A stretch of 64,000 nucleotides of DNA from Chryseobacterium phosphatilyticum (GCF_002899825.2 NZ_PPED02000003.1:124001-188000); one strand, 5' to 3'. Positions 43,440 to 52,693 are shown, numbered from the stretch's first letter. A program made the numbers and translations. The notes: generated by a model not told the origin, from the letters alone.

Positions 43440-44807
43440 ATGACAAATAGACTAAAAATCACTTTTCTCCTTGGGATTTTCATGATGATATTCTCTTCAA
43501 ATATGATGAATGCCCAGCTAAAACCAGGAGATTTAGTGGATGGTATTGCTGCTGTTATCGGGAACGAAATTGTTTTGGAATCTGATGTAACTGAACAGAT
43601 GAATTATGGAAAGCAGCAGGGAGCTTCAAACACCGATAAGTGTGAGTTCCTTGAAAACCTGATCAGTAATAAGCTTCTTGTATACGAAGCGAAAAAAGAT
43701 ACATTGATTGAAAACCGTTCTGCCGCTATCAAAGAACAGGCTAATCAGAAATACCGTCAGTTACTTGGTCAATTTCCTGATGAAAAAACATTATTAGCTG
43801 CTTATAAGTTCAGAAATGCTTACGAAATGAAGAACGCCATCGAAAAAATCGATACGGATCAATATTACGGACAGGCAAAATACCAAAGAGTTACTGATAA
43901 AGCAGATGTAACGCCTAATGAGGTAACTGATTTTTTCAATATGTATAAAACACAGTTGCCACAGGTAAAAGACGAAGTTACTTTGGCTCAGATTATGATG
44001 TATCCCAAATTAACGGAAGCTCATAAACAAGACCTTATCAATAGGCTGAAGAAGATCAAGCAGGATATTGCAGGAGGTGAAACCTTTGAAAGCCAGGCTA
44101 GAATTTATTCTGAAGATGAAGGTTCTGCATCTAACGGAGGATTATATAAGAACATCAATAAAGGACAGATGGTAAAGCCATTCGAGGCCGCAGCATTGAA
44201 CCTTCAGGAAAATGAAATTTCTGATCCTATAGAATCTGAATTCGGTTATCACATTATTCAATTGATTAAAAGATCAGGTAAAGTATATGATGCAAGACAT
44301 ATCTTGTTGAAAGCGACTCCTACAGATGAGGAAATGAAAACAGCCAAAGCAAAATTAGACAGTATCAGAGGTCTGATTTTAGATGGTAAAATAACATTCA
44401 AAGATGCTGCATTCAAGTTTTCGGATGATAAAAGAACCAAATTTAATGCAGGGGTAATTCCAGGTGCAGACGGTTCAGATAAAATCGAAAGAGAAAGTAT
44501 TCCGGGAACGATCAGCTACGAATTAGCCGGGTTGAATAAAGGAGATATCACAACTGCTTTTGATGAAGAAGAAAACAGAAGAAAAGTGGTAAAGATCATA
44601 AAATTAGAAGATGTTATTCCTTCTCACCAGATTACTCTTGAAACAGATTTCAGCAGAATCAAACAAATGGCCCTCAATAAGAAGAAAAATGAAATGGTTG
44701 AAAAGTTTGTCAATTCCAAGTTACCGACAACTTTCATTTCAATTGACGGACGCTATGATAATTGTAATTTCAAAGCCAACTGGAAGAAAGACGCCATCAA
44801 AAAATAA
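43440..44807 (+). CDS. SurA-like periplasmic chaperone / parvulin peptidyl-prolyl isomerase
   Basis: A signal peptide (FLLGIFMMIFSSNMMNAQ) precedes an N-terminal SurA-type chaperone region (DGIAAVIGNEIVLESDVTEQM). Two parvulin domains follow, near 175-275 (VTLAQIMMYPKLTEAHKQD...DPIESEFGYHIIQLIKR) and 280-385 (YDARHILLKATPTDEEMKTAK...). It should assist outer-membrane protein folding. At 455 residues it is close to SurA length. It has its own promoter and terminator. Confidence 0.92.
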   Translation: MTNRLKITFLLGIFMMIFSSNMMNAQLKPGDLVDGIAAVIGNEIVLESDVTEQMNYGKQQGASNTDKCEFLENLISNKLLVYEAKKDTLIENRSAAIKEQANQKYRQLLGQFPDEKTLLAAYKFRNAYEMKNAIEKIDTDQYYGQAKYQRVTDKADVTPNEVTDFFNMYKTQLPQVKDEVTLAQIMMYPKLTEAHKQDLINRLKKIKQDIAGGETFESQARIYSEDEGSASNGGLYKNINKGQMVKPFEAAALNLQENEISDPIESEFGYHIIQLIKRSGKVYDARHILLKATPTDEEMKTAKAKLDSIRGLILDGKITFKDAAFKFSDDKRTKFNAGVIPGADGSDKIERESIPGTISYELAGLNKGDITTAFDEEENRRKVVKIIKLEDVIPSHQITLETDFSRIKQMALNKKKNEMVEKFVNSKLPTTFISIDGRYDNCNFKANWKKDAIKK

Positions 44808-44811
44808 TATC

Positions 44812-44841
44812 AAAACCTTCAGAATTTCTGAAGGTTTTTTT
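44812..44841 (+). terminator. Rho-independent terminator after the SurA-like gene
   Basis: AAAACCTTCAGA / TCTGAAGGTTTT 12-bp stem with ATT loop and T7 tail. Confidence 0.85.
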
Positions 44842-44866
44842 ATGCTTGAAATTTCTGAAAACTTCT

Positions 44867-44874
44867 TATTTTTG
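44867..44874 (+). promoter_or_regulatory. TAnnTTTG -7 promoter box (TATTTTTG) for the interrupted gene
   Basis: Exact consensus, 16 nt before the ATG at 44891; suggests the interrupted gene is or was transcribed. Confidence 0.45.
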
Positions 44875-44890
44875 ATGCAAACGCTAAATA

Positions 44891-45392
44891 ATGGATTATA
44901 ATTTTTACAGGAAAAATTTTGAAGAAGCAATAGAAGATGTTTTTTTTATACAATTTGATCAGCTTTGTTTCAAACTATCTGTTGAAGAGGTTTTAGATTC
45001 TGTTGCGTTGAAAATTTATAAACCTGAATGGACAAATGATTTTGAATCTCCTTTAAACTCAAAAAGTAAAATTTTTTTTTTCGATTTGGATAAATGATAA
45101 AACTATTAAAGAAGGAAAATTATACTATAATATTCATGCTTTAAAACTCCGTGAACTGAAAGGTTTTAAAATTTCAAGCAGAGATTTTGCTGAAGAATTC
45201 AGAAGTAAATTTGTTGAAGATCTCTATGAATGGCAAAATATAAGTGTGAATTTTGGTCCTCAAACTTTAATGCAAGGTTGGATTCCATTGAATATTGAAA
45301 CCATCCAAAGTGATATAATTGAGTTGGCCAGCAATTTTATCTCAGCGAGTCCTATCATCGATTCTACTTTAGAATATTATAAATCTGTGTAG
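44891..45392 (+). pseudogene. Hypothetical cytoplasmic protein gene interrupted by a frameshift at a T10 run
   Basis: The ATG at 44891 gives 68 residues ending in a TGA at 45095. A run of ten T at 45072-45081 lies just before. Removing one T restores a frame that runs to a TAG at 45390-45392, yielding about 166 residues with coherent content (IFFSIWINDKTIKEGKLYYNIHALKLRELKGFKISS and FAEEFRSKFVEDLYEWQNISVNFG). Codon usage is normal on both sides. Causes could be a true mutation, slipped-strand phase variation or an assembly error. I do not recognise the family. Confidence 0.75.
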
Positions 45393-45467
45393 TATTTTAA
45401 CTGAAATTATTCAAAAAATTATCAAAGTTCCCATGTTCAGGATATTTCCTTTTAGTATTTTTACAGT

Positions 45468-46457
45468 ATGAGCAATTTTATAGATTTCAACTCGGCAAAA
45501 AAATTACATGATATGCAGGCCAGCCAAAATAGAATTTCAGAACTTTTTAATATCAAATATCCGATTATCCAAGCAGGGATGATCTGGCATTCCGGATGGA
45601 GACTGGCATCAGCGGTTTCCAACTGTGGTGGATTAGGATTAATAGGCGCAGGAAGTATGTATCCTGATATCCTTAGAGAAAACATCCAAAAGTGCAAACA
45701 AGCCACTGATAAGCCTTTTGGGGTGAATGTTCCCATGCTGTATCCTAATATTGAGGAAATCATTCAGATTATTCTGGAAGAAGGAGTTAAAATTGTATTT
45801 ACTTCAGCAGGAAATCCGAAAACCTATACTGAAACCTTGCAGAAAGAAGGGATAAAGGTTGCTCATGTTGTTTCCTCTACTAAATTTGCTGTAAAATGTG
45901 AAGATGCAGGAGTAGATGCTATTGTGGCAGAAGGTTTTGAAGCCGGAGGGCACAACGGAAGAGATGAAACCACGACATTTTGCCTTATTCCTAATGTGAA
46001 AAAGCATATTTCTAAACCTCTGATCGCAGCGGGAGGGATTGCTCTGGGCTCTCAAATAAAAGCAGCGATGATATTAGGTGCTGACGGAGTACAGATCGGT
46101 TCCCGGTTTGCTGCTACTACAGAAGCCAGCGCTCATGAAAACTGGAAAAAGAAAATCACGGAATTGCAGGAAGGGGATACCCATCTTACATTAAAAGAAC
46201 TGGCGCCTGTAAGAATGGTTAAAAATAAATTCTTCAGCGAATTGGAAGATATCTATCAAATCGGAAGAAATAAAGAAGCATTAGTGGCATCTCTGGGCAG
46301 AGCAAGAGCCAAACGTGGAATGTTTGAAGGTGATATGGAAGATGGTGAGCTTGAAATTGGTCAGGTATCTGCTTTAATAGATGAAGTTCTTCCTGTCGAA
46401 ATTGTTTTCAATCATCTTTTAAAAGAATTTGAAGAAGTAAAAATGCCGGCTTTTTAA
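45468..46457 (+). CDS. Nitronate monooxygenase / FabK-like FMN enzyme
   Basis: The 329-residue TIM-barrel protein has the NPD/NMO pattern: IKYPIIQAGMIWHSGWRLASAVSNCGGLGLIGAGS, FGVNVPMLYPN, AEGFEAGGHNGRDETTTF (with the His) and LIAAGGIALGSQIKAAMILGADGVQIGSRF (FMN phosphate site). Members oxidise propionate-3-nitronate and nitroalkanes, or act as FabK enoyl-ACP reductase; the sequence alone does not settle which. It is 2 bp upstream of a hydrolase, so the two are an operon. A 7-of-8 -7 box (TATTTTTA, 45456-45463) is 4 nt before the ATG. Confidence 0.85.
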   Translation: MSNFIDFNSAKKLHDMQASQNRISELFNIKYPIIQAGMIWHSGWRLASAVSNCGGLGLIGAGSMYPDILRENIQKCKQATDKPFGVNVPMLYPNIEEIIQIILEEGVKIVFTSAGNPKTYTETLQKEGIKVAHVVSSTKFAVKCEDAGVDAIVAEGFEAGGHNGRDETTTFCLIPNVKKHISKPLIAAGGIALGSQIKAAMILGADGVQIGSRFAATTEASAHENWKKKITELQEGDTHLTLKELAPVRMVKNKFFSELEDIYQIGRNKEALVASLGRARAKRGMFEGDMEDGELEIGQVSALIDEVLPVEIVFNHLLKEFEEVKMPAF

Positions 46458-46459
46458 GA

Positions 46460-47230
46460 ATGAAAGGACAGATAATTGATGTAAAAGGGCATAAACTTTA
46501 TCTAGAATATTTTAATTCAGATGAGAAAAGACCTGCCATTATTTTTTTGCACGATTCATTAGGCTCGGTGCAACTCTGGAGAGATTTTCCTGCTAAGCTG
46601 TGTGAGGCTACAGGATGTAATGTTCTGGTCTATGACCGTCTGGGATATGGAAAATCAGCTCCAATGGTTACTCATGAAAGACCTGTTAATTATATGGAGT
46701 TGGAGGCTGATCTGCTGAACGATCTCTTACATAAACTTAATATTAATAATGCTATCCTATTTGGGCATAGCGATGGTGGGACTATTGCATTGATTATGGC
46801 AGCAAAATATCCGGAAAAAGTAAAAGCTGTTATTTGTGAAGCCGGACATATCTTTGTGGAAGAGGTAACACTGAAAGGTATCCATGAAGCAGTAGAAGCT
46901 TATCAAACAACCAATCTTGCAGAAAGGTTACAAAAATATCACGGTGATAAAGTTGATACCTTATTCAAAGCATGGACAGAAACCTGGACCCGAGATGATT
47001 ACCGCAACTGGAATATTGAATATCTTCTAAAAGATATTGTTTGTCCTTTGCTATTCATTCAGGGAGAAGCAGATGAATATGGTACTTTAGGTCAGGTTGA
47101 GAAAACTGTGTCTCAGGTAAGTGGTCATGTTGAAAAATTCATTATTCCCGGAATAGGACATACCCCTCATAAAGAATCTCCCGAACTGGTACTGGGCAGA
47201 GTCACTCAATTTATCGAAGAGTACATTTGA
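46460..47230 (+). CDS. Alpha/beta hydrolase
   Basis: The 256-residue protein has the oxyanion HDSLGS (31-36), nucleophile Ser104 in GHSDGG and catalytic His in IPGIGHTPHKE near the C-terminus, with a conserved Asp in GEADEYGT. It is cytoplasmic, with a helical cap region around 130-185. Substrate is unknown. It begins 2 bp after the nitronate monooxygenase-like gene, so they probably share a pathway. Confidence 0.87.
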   Translation: MKGQIIDVKGHKLYLEYFNSDEKRPAIIFLHDSLGSVQLWRDFPAKLCEATGCNVLVYDRLGYGKSAPMVTHERPVNYMELEADLLNDLLHKLNINNAILFGHSDGGTIALIMAAKYPEKVKAVICEAGHIFVEEVTLKGIHEAVEAYQTTNLAERLQKYHGDKVDTLFKAWTETWTRDDYRNWNIEYLLKDIVCPLLFIQGEADEYGTLGQVEKTVSQVSGHVEKFIIPGIGHTPHKESPELVLGRVTQFIEEYI

Positions 47231-47236
47231 AATAAA

Positions 47237-47262
47237 AAAAGACTGTCTTTTGGCAGTCTTTT
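47237..47262. terminator. Bidirectional terminator between convergent genes
   Basis: AAAAGACTG / CAGTCTTTT stem with an 8-nt loop; T run of seven on the minus strand and a shorter one on the plus strand. Confidence 0.7.
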
Positions 47263-47265
47263 CAA

Positions 47266-47883
47266 TTATAAAAGCTGTATTTCAGCTTCAATATTCTTTC
47301 TTGCCTGAGATTCGTATTTTTCCTTAAAATAGTCAGTTTTAAAAATACTTGTAAGTTCCAGAAAATGTTTAAGGACCCTTTTTCTTCCCGGTTTGTAAAG
47401 AATATCCGGATAGATGGAATATTCTTTCCTGATCATTTGGGTGTATTCTGAATACGTTTCAAAATCTTTTCCAAGGACAGAAAGGTCTGCATCCAAAAGA
47501 AAATTGGTATCAGCATCTTCAGACATTTCATGAGCTTTGGTCGCTATGATCTGATTGAAAATGATATTAATCCGATCTTTATCTAAGCCAAGTTCAGTAA
47601 GTCTGACTTTTGAAACTTCGGCACTCTTCTCTTCATTGGACTTTGAGGTTGCGTCATAAATGACATCGTGATAAAATACAGAAAAAGAAATAGCTACGAA
47701 ATCTGAAATTTTGTCTTTTACAGATTCAAGCTCCAGAAACATATTTTCAAGATGAAGAAGTGTGTGATAACGTCTGTCTTTTTTAGTGTATTTTTTCTCA
47801 ATTTCTGCCCACAAACGATTGATTAAGTCTTGATCTGTTGTAAATGGTAAACAGAGTTGTTCAAATCTATTTTTCAAACTCAT
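47266..47883 (-). CDS. HD-superfamily predicted metal-dependent phosphohydrolase
   Basis: The 205-residue protein has His40 and His44 in YHTLLHLENM and the HD pair His72-Asp73 in VFYHDVIYDATSKSNEEKSA, then ATKAHEM and DADLSVLG, as in the group described as predicted HD-superfamily phosphohydrolases. Substrate is not known. It lies 28 bp upstream of a rhodanese gene in the opposite order of transcription (rhodanese first), so they are likely an operon read from 48210. Confidence 0.85.
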   Translation of the reverse strand: MSLKNRFEQLCLPFTTDQDLINRLWAEIEKKYTKKDRRYHTLLHLENMFLELESVKDKISDFVAISFSVFYHDVIYDATSKSNEEKSAEVSKVRLTELGLDKDRINIIFNQIIATKAHEMSEDADTNFLLDADLSVLGKDFETYSEYTQMIRKEYSIYPDILYKPGRKRVLKHFLELTSIFKTDYFKEKYESQARKNIEAEIQLL

Positions 47884-47910
47884 AACGAATAGAGATAAAA
47901 AAAGGAACTT

Positions 47911-48210
47911 TTAAAAAGTTCCTCTGTTTGCTTCAAGAGCAGCTTTCAGCTCAGCCCAGCCGCCACCGTTATAACCGTCTTTTAATCCTTGAGAGTTAAG
48001 ATATTCTAATGCTTTTCCACTTCTGTTTCCGCTTCTGCAGAAAATGATTACCGGTTTTTCAACAGATAAAATTTCATCTTGTCTGTCTTCCACTTCACCA
48101 AGAGGGATGTTTTTAGCACCTTCAATATTCCCGTCCATTTCAAGCTCCATTGGCTCGCGAACGTCGATCAATTCATAATTTCCGGATTGTATTACTTCTA
48201 TTAAAGACAT
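47911..48210 (-). CDS. Single-domain rhodanese-like sulfurtransferase
   Basis: The 99-residue protein contains IDVREPMELEMDGNIEGAKNIPLGEV and the active-site loop IIFCRSGNRSGKALEYL with catalytic Cys. There is no signal peptide, so it acts in the cytoplasm, carrying a sulfane sulfur. It is followed at 27 bp by the HD-domain gene. Confidence 0.92.
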   Translation of the reverse strand: MSLIEVIQSGNYELIDVREPMELEMDGNIEGAKNIPLGEVEDRQDEILSVEKPVIIFCRSGNRSGKALEYLNSQGLKDGYNGGGWAELKAALEANRGTF

Positions 48211-48287
48211 AGTTGTTGGTTTTAAACATTAAATTATAAACGAAATTACGTAATTTTTTATGAAAAACTCTCTACCGGATCTACTAT

Positions 48288-49499
48288 TTAAAATAGAGTA
48301 TATCCTAAAATTACAGATATAGCTTTATAATCTGAATTTATACTTACATAATCGCGAAGCAGTGTTCTTGACGTTCCCACCCTGATTTCAGCACTGAACT
48401 TGTCGTTGTATTTGTATCCGGCTCCGAAAACAAAATTATTTCCTGACGAAACTTCCAACTCGTTTCTGTCGAATTTTATGGAAGAACTCAAATTAAAATC
48501 AATTACATAGGCTGCATTTAAAAATATTTTAGAACGGTCATCCAAAAAGAAATAATGTCTTACTCCAAGAGGAAGCTCGATAGACTTATAGTCTGTCGTA
48601 GCAGTATATTTATATTCAAAATAAGAGCCCTCATTTTCAGTGATTTCCTTACTGCCTTTATAGTACTGGTAAGTAGGTTCTGCAAAAAGAGCCCATTTAT
48701 TTTTATTGAATGGAAGAACATATTCAAATTCCAGCCCGATTCTGAAAGAAGTGTCTTTCCCAAAATCAGTATTCACTGACTCATAGCTATAGTTATGGGT
48801 TGTTTCAAATGAGGAAAAATTGACCCCTGGTCTTATGTTCAGGTGGAAAAGATTTTTCTTTGTATCAGATTTTGCATAATCAGTAATCTGGTCTCCGGAA
48901 CACTGATTATATTGAGTAAATATCTTTGTAAGATCTTTGGTGGTATAGTTCACATTTTGAAGTTGCCCACTGTTAATACCGCATTTCAGATGTTCCGCAA
49001 TCTGTTTTTTATAATCTTCATTGTATCCTACACTCCCCTGATCAATATAGTACGCTTTGTAAATAAGCTGTTCAGGCTCAGATTTTTCGGCATTGTAAAA
49101 AAACCTTCTGATATTACCATCTTCGTAGTAAAGAAGACCTGCTTTTCCTTCGATGATGTATTTAAGAAACAGGGTTTCCTCTTTTAAATCAGGGGCTCTG
49201 TTTTCCGACATAGAATTCAGGTTGGTAGAAGATCGGTCAACCATTACAGTCGCTCTTATATACTTCCGGTTACCATCAATGCTGAATTCCTTTACATTAT
49301 TAATATTCTCCTTTTTAATTTCCGAAGAGTTGTCTGTCCTGTATTCAAAATCTACAGGATTATTTTTCCAATCCAGATTTTTGATCAAAACTTCCTTTCT
49401 CTCGCCGGAATTGTTGATGAAATATCCTTTTTCAAATCTGATTTGTGCATAATGGATGCCTGCAGCAAGAAATCCTGCTAAAAGACAAAGTTTTTTCAT
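48288..49499 (-). CDS. Exported outer-membrane beta-barrel-like protein
   Basis: A signal peptide (LCLLAGFLAAGIHYAQ) is followed by an N-terminal domain of about 190 residues (EKGYFINNSGERKEVLIKNLDWKNNPVDFEYR) and a C-terminal region of about 180 residues with alternating aromatic strands (FRIGLEFEYVLPFNKNKWALFAEPTYQYYKGS; LPLGVRHYFFLDDRSKIFLNAAYVIDFNLSS) ending in a Phe (YKAISVILGYTLF), as in Bacteroidota outer-membrane barrels. Function is unknown. It is monocistronic. Confidence 0.78.
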   Translation of the reverse strand: MKKLCLLAGFLAAGIHYAQIRFEKGYFINNSGERKEVLIKNLDWKNNPVDFEYRTDNSSEIKKENINNVKEFSIDGNRKYIRATVMVDRSSTNLNSMSENRAPDLKEETLFLKYIIEGKAGLLYYEDGNIRRFFYNAEKSEPEQLIYKAYYIDQGSVGYNEDYKKQIAEHLKCGINSGQLQNVNYTTKDLTKIFTQYNQCSGDQITDYAKSDTKKNLFHLNIRPGVNFSSFETTHNYSYESVNTDFGKDTSFRIGLEFEYVLPFNKNKWALFAEPTYQYYKGSKEITENEGSYFEYKYTATTDYKSIELPLGVRHYFFLDDRSKIFLNAAYVIDFNLSSSIKFDRNELEVSSGNNFVFGAGYKYNDKFSAEIRVGTSRTLLRDYVSINSDYKAISVILGYTLF

Positions 49500-49574
49500 A
49501 GTTATTTAATAGTTTTTAAATGTTATTGCTTTTCAATGTACTTATTTAAAGACGACAAATTTATAAAATAATCT

Positions 49575-49582
49575 TAGTTTTG
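49575..49582 (+). promoter_or_regulatory. TAnnTTTG -7 promoter box (TAGTTTTG) for queG
   Basis: Exact consensus, 12 nt before the ATG at 49595. It overlaps the alternative TTG at 49580, ruling that start out. Confidence 0.55.
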
Positions 49583-49594
49583 CAGTGTGAAATT

Positions 49595-50533
49595 ATGAAT
49601 TTAAATGCTGAGAAATATTCCCAACTGATAAAGTCCAAAGCAAAAAGTTTTGGGTTCCAGAGTTGTGGCATTTCTAAAGCTGATTTTCTGGAAGAAGACG
49701 CAAGACCTCTTGAGAATTGGCTCAAAAATAATTTTAACGGCGAAATGAAATATATGGAAAATCATTTCGATAAAAGGCTTGATCCAAGACTCCTGGTGGA
49801 AGGCTCCCGTTCTGTAATTTCACTTTCTTACAACTATTTTCCAGAGGAAAAGCTTTCTGTTTTAGAGAATTTTAAGATCTCAAAATATGCTTATGCAGAA
49901 GATTATCATGAAGTAATCAAGGAGATTCTTCGTGAAATGGTTGCCCAATTGCAAGAAGAAATTGGTGAATTCGGATTCAGGGTTTTTGTTGATTCTGCTC
50001 CGGTTCTCGAAAGAAGCTGGGCCCGAAAATCAGGAATTGGTTGGGTAGGAAAAAATGCGAACCTTATTACCAAACAGAATGGTTCCTTTTATTTTTTAGC
50101 CGAAATTATTTGTGATCTTGAATTGGTTGCTGATCATGCCACAACCGATCATTGCGGAACCTGCAGAAAATGTATAGATGCCTGTCCTACAGATGCCATT
50201 GTTTCAGAAAAAATTATTGATGGAAGCCGATGTATTTCTTATGCAACTATAGAACTTAAAAACGAAATTCCTGATCATTTTAAAGATAAAATGGAAGACT
50301 GGATGTTCGGTTGTGATATCTGTCAGGATGTTTGTCCATGGAATCGCTTTTCAGCACCACACAAGCAGAGCAGATTTACACCCAATGAAGCATTAAAAAA
50401 TTTTAAAAAAGGAGAATGGAAAGAACTTACTCAGGAAATTTTCTCTGAAATCTTTAGGAAATCACCAGTGAAAAGAACCAAATTTGCTGGTCTGAAGAGA
50501 AATATAGAATTTTTAAATAGGTCTTCAGACTGA
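49595..50533 (+). CDS. queG: Epoxyqueuosine reductase
   Basis: QueG uses cobalamin and two 4Fe-4S clusters to reduce epoxyqueuosine to queuosine in tRNA. The 312-residue product is somewhat shorter than the usual 350-380, because the C-terminal HEAT-like tail is short. DUF1730 N-terminal sequence ([12 protein letters not shown]), the [22 protein letters not shown] segment and both clusters are present: Cys187/190/193/197 ([11 protein letters not shown]) and Cys240/243/247 (CDICQDVC) with SRCISY. It is a single-gene unit. Confidence 0.93.
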   Translation: MNLNAEKYSQLIKSKAKSFGFQSCGISKADFLEEDARPLENWLKNNFNGEMKYMENHFDKRLDPRLLVEGSRSVISLSYNYFPEEKLSVLENFKISKYAYAEDYHEVIKEILREMVAQLQEEIGEFGFRVFVDSAPVLERSWARKSGIGWVGKNANLITKQNGSFYFLAEIICDLELVADHATTDHCGTCRKCIDACPTDAIVSEKIIDGSRCISYATIELKNEIPDHFKDKMEDWMFGCDICQDVCPWNRFSAPHKQSRFTPNEALKNFKKGEWKELTQEIFSEIFRKSPVKRTKFAGLKRNIEFLNRSSD

Positions 50534-50892
50534 TTTTAGGCTAAACTTTTGGTGACAATCCCTCCTTCGGAATTTTTCTGAGTTCCAAACTAAAGCTGAT
50601 GATCGACCATTCCCTAAGTTTTCAGTCTTAAGGAGGTTAAGATTTAGTTGAATAAGTTTCTTGAAAAGCCTTTCCTAAAAAGAAAAATTGACTTTCAGGA
50701 GATTAAATCTCACCGAAAATCAACGTTTTTTTTGTATTCTTTTTGGAGCAGTTTTTACTCTTACTTTAAATCTTTTTTGGGACTTGGTATTTTTACGCAT
50801 ATTTGTGAACATTTCGTAACTAAATATAGCCATTTTTTCGATTAAAACAAATACTTTTACTAAAAATTAAAGATTAAATTTTATTCAAAAAC
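50534..50892. other. Intergenic region with an inverted repeat and an isolated AAGGAGG
   Basis: This 359-bp stretch contains CCTCCTT at 50571-50577 and AAGGAGG at 50630-50636, complementary arms 52 bp apart. The second arm looks like a Shine-Dalgarno sequence 11 nt ahead of a TTG-initiated frame (50648-50845) that has no recognisable protein features. A near -7 box (TACTTTTA, 50852-50859) precedes the next gene. No confident gene or terminator is present. Confidence 0.4.
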
Positions 50893-51576
50893 ATGACTGT
50901 GAAAACCATACTGATATATACCTTAAAAGTTTTGGGAATTATTTTAGGAATTGTGATTATTTATGTAATCCTAGGATTACTGATCCCCATTATTCCGGTT
51001 GCAGCTAAAGAAGATGGTGAAAAGAAAGAAATTCCCATCTATATCTATACCAATGGAGTACACACCGATATTGTAATGCCGGTAAAAAATGATATGCAGG
51101 ACTGGAGCCTGAAAATTCCTTTTGCCAATATAAAATCAAAGAAGACAGATTATAATTATGTCGGAATAGGCTGGGGAGATAAAGGTTTTTATCTTGACAC
51201 TCCAACCTGGGCTGACCTTAAATTTTCTACAGCCGTTAAAGCAGCTTTTTGGCTCAGTGACTCGGCGATGCATTGTACCTATTACAACAGCATGAAAGAA
51301 GGCGATGATTGTAAAATGATTATGATCAGCAGAAGTCAATACAAAAAATTAGTAGAATTTGTAGAAAAAAAATTTGACAGAGATCAGAACGGAAACTTTA
51401 TATTGATCCCCACAGATGCAGTATATGGTGATAATGATGCCTTTTATGATGCTAAAGGAACATACAGTTTTCTGTATACCTGCAATACCTGGAGTAATGA
51501 TGCTTTGAAAGCCGCAGGGCAGAAAGCCGCCCTTTGGACACCTACTGATTTTGGAATCTTTCGACACTATAAATAG
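50893..51576 (+). CDS. DUF2459 / TIGR02117-family membrane-anchored protein
   Basis: The 227-residue protein has one N-terminal helix (ILIYTLKVLGIILGIVIIYVILGLLIPIIP) and an extracytoplasmic domain with the family pattern YIYTNGVHTDIVMPVKNDMQDW, YVGIGWGDKGFYLDTPTWADLKFSTAVKAAF and YTCNTWSNDALKAAGQ. The conserved Cys-Asn and His suggest a papain/NlpC-like hydrolase fold, but no activity is proven. It ends 2 bp before the L,D-transpeptidase-like gene, which points to cell-wall work. Confidence 0.83.
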   Translation: MTVKTILIYTLKVLGIILGIVIIYVILGLLIPIIPVAAKEDGEKKEIPIYIYTNGVHTDIVMPVKNDMQDWSLKIPFANIKSKKTDYNYVGIGWGDKGFYLDTPTWADLKFSTAVKAAFWLSDSAMHCTYYNSMKEGDDCKMIMISRSQYKKLVEFVEKKFDRDQNGNFILIPTDAVYGDNDAFYDAKGTYSFLYTCNTWSNDALKAAGQKAALWTPTDFGIFRHYK

Positions 51577-51578
51577 AG

Positions 51579-52229
51579 ATGAATAGGAATTACCTGTTCT
51601 TTTTACTTGCTATAATCTCTTTTTCATGCATGAAAGAGAAGAATATGCCCCATCTGATAGCTGAAGATCCTATAAGGAAGATTGAAAAAAAGCCTGAAGC
51701 CGATTGGGCCAAAATAAAAACAAAAGGTGAAGAGGCATTGCAATTTTGTACATCAAAAGATTTGAATACAGATTTTTGTATCCTTATTGACATGAGTCTC
51801 CATTCAGGAGTCAGTAGATTTTTTATCTGGGATTTTAAAACCCACTCAGTTTCTGAAAAATATCTGGTAGGTCACGGTTGTGGATCCAATTCCTGGAGTA
51901 AAGATGAATCAAAAGACCGTCCGGAATTCAGTAACGAAGATGGAAGTCATCTGTCGTCTCTGGGAAAATATAAACTACAGGGAAGGGGCTATAGTGAATG
52001 GGGAATAAATGTGAAATATCTGATGCATGGGCTTGAAGAAACCAATACTAATGCTTTAAAAAGATTTATAGTTTTTCATTCCTGGAACCTGATGAGTGAT
52101 GAAGAGACATTTCCTAAAGGGTCGCCGGAAGGCTGGGGGTGTCCAACCATTTCAAATAATGCAATGAAGAAAATTGATCCGATGATTCAGAATTCAAAGA
52201 AACCGGTTCTGATGTGGATTTATAATTAA
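51579..52229 (+). CDS. Murein L,D-transpeptidase-like lipoprotein (YkuD_2 family)
   Basis: The 216-residue protein has a lipobox ending SFSC (Cys17). Its catalytic region has His167 in IVFHSWN and Cys188 in SPEGWGCPTIS, the H...(S/G)xGC pattern of the L,D-transpeptidase catalytic domain 2 group, with SGVSRFFIWDFKTHSV and GHGCGSNSWSKDESKDRPEFSNEDGSHLSSLGKYKL before it. It likely acts on peptidoglycan from the periplasmic side. It is the middle gene of a tight three-gene unit. Confidence 0.88.
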   Translation: MNRNYLFFLLAIISFSCMKEKNMPHLIAEDPIRKIEKKPEADWAKIKTKGEEALQFCTSKDLNTDFCILIDMSLHSGVSRFFIWDFKTHSVSEKYLVGHGCGSNSWSKDESKDRPEFSNEDGSHLSSLGKYKLQGRGYSEWGINVKYLMHGLEETNTNALKRFIVFHSWNLMSDEETFPKGSPEGWGCPTISNNAMKKIDPMIQNSKKPVLMWIYN

Positions 52230-52240
52230 AAAGAAGTAGA

Positions 52241-52693
52241 ATGAAACATACCCTTTTTCGTGAGCAACAACTCAACTGTGATATAGAAACGGCCTGGAAA
52301 TTTTTTTCTTCAGCCAATAATCTCTCTGAGATTACCCCAAAAGATATGGGATTTATTGTATTGACAGAAATGGATGATGATGAAATTTATCAAGGAATGA
52401 TCATTGATTATTACGTTTCTCCATTATTGGGAATTAAGATGAAATGGCAGACAGAAATTACACATGTCGATTTTCAGAAGAGTTTTATTGATTTTCAGAA
52501 AAAAGGGCCCTACAAATTATGGAACCATCATCATGAGTTTATTCCCAATGATCATGGGGTATTGATGAGAGATACCATAGACTATGAACTTCCAATGGGA
52601 TTTCTTGGAGAAATTGCCCATAGTCTTTTTGTTAAAAAGAAACTGGAATACATTTTCGATTACAGGTTCAGGATACTAAGTAAGTTGTTTTAA
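52241..52693 (+). CDS. SRPBCC-fold ligand-binding protein
   Basis: The 150-residue cytoplasmic protein matches the START/Bet v1-like SRPBCC family: HTLFREQQLNCDIETAWKFFSSANNLSEITPKDMGFIV, GIKMKWQTEITHVDFQKSFIDFQKKGPYKLWNHHHEF and DTIDYELPMGFLGEIAHSLFVKKKLEYIFDYR. Related proteins in Bacteroidota are annotated as cell-division-inhibitor-like or cyclase-like, without proof. It begins 11 bp after the transpeptidase gene. Confidence 0.85.
   Translation: MKHTLFREQQLNCDIETAWKFFSSANNLSEITPKDMGFIVLTEMDDDEIYQGMIIDYYVSPLLGIKMKWQTEITHVDFQKSFIDFQKKGPYKLWNHHHEFIPNDHGVLMRDTIDYELPMGFLGEIAHSLFVKKKLEYIFDYRFRILSKLF

Noticed and set aside
50648..50845. TTG-initiated 65-residue plus-strand frame
   Set aside because: Aromatic-rich low-complexity translation with no family resemblance; only the upstream AAGGAGG makes it notable, so I report the motif but not a gene.
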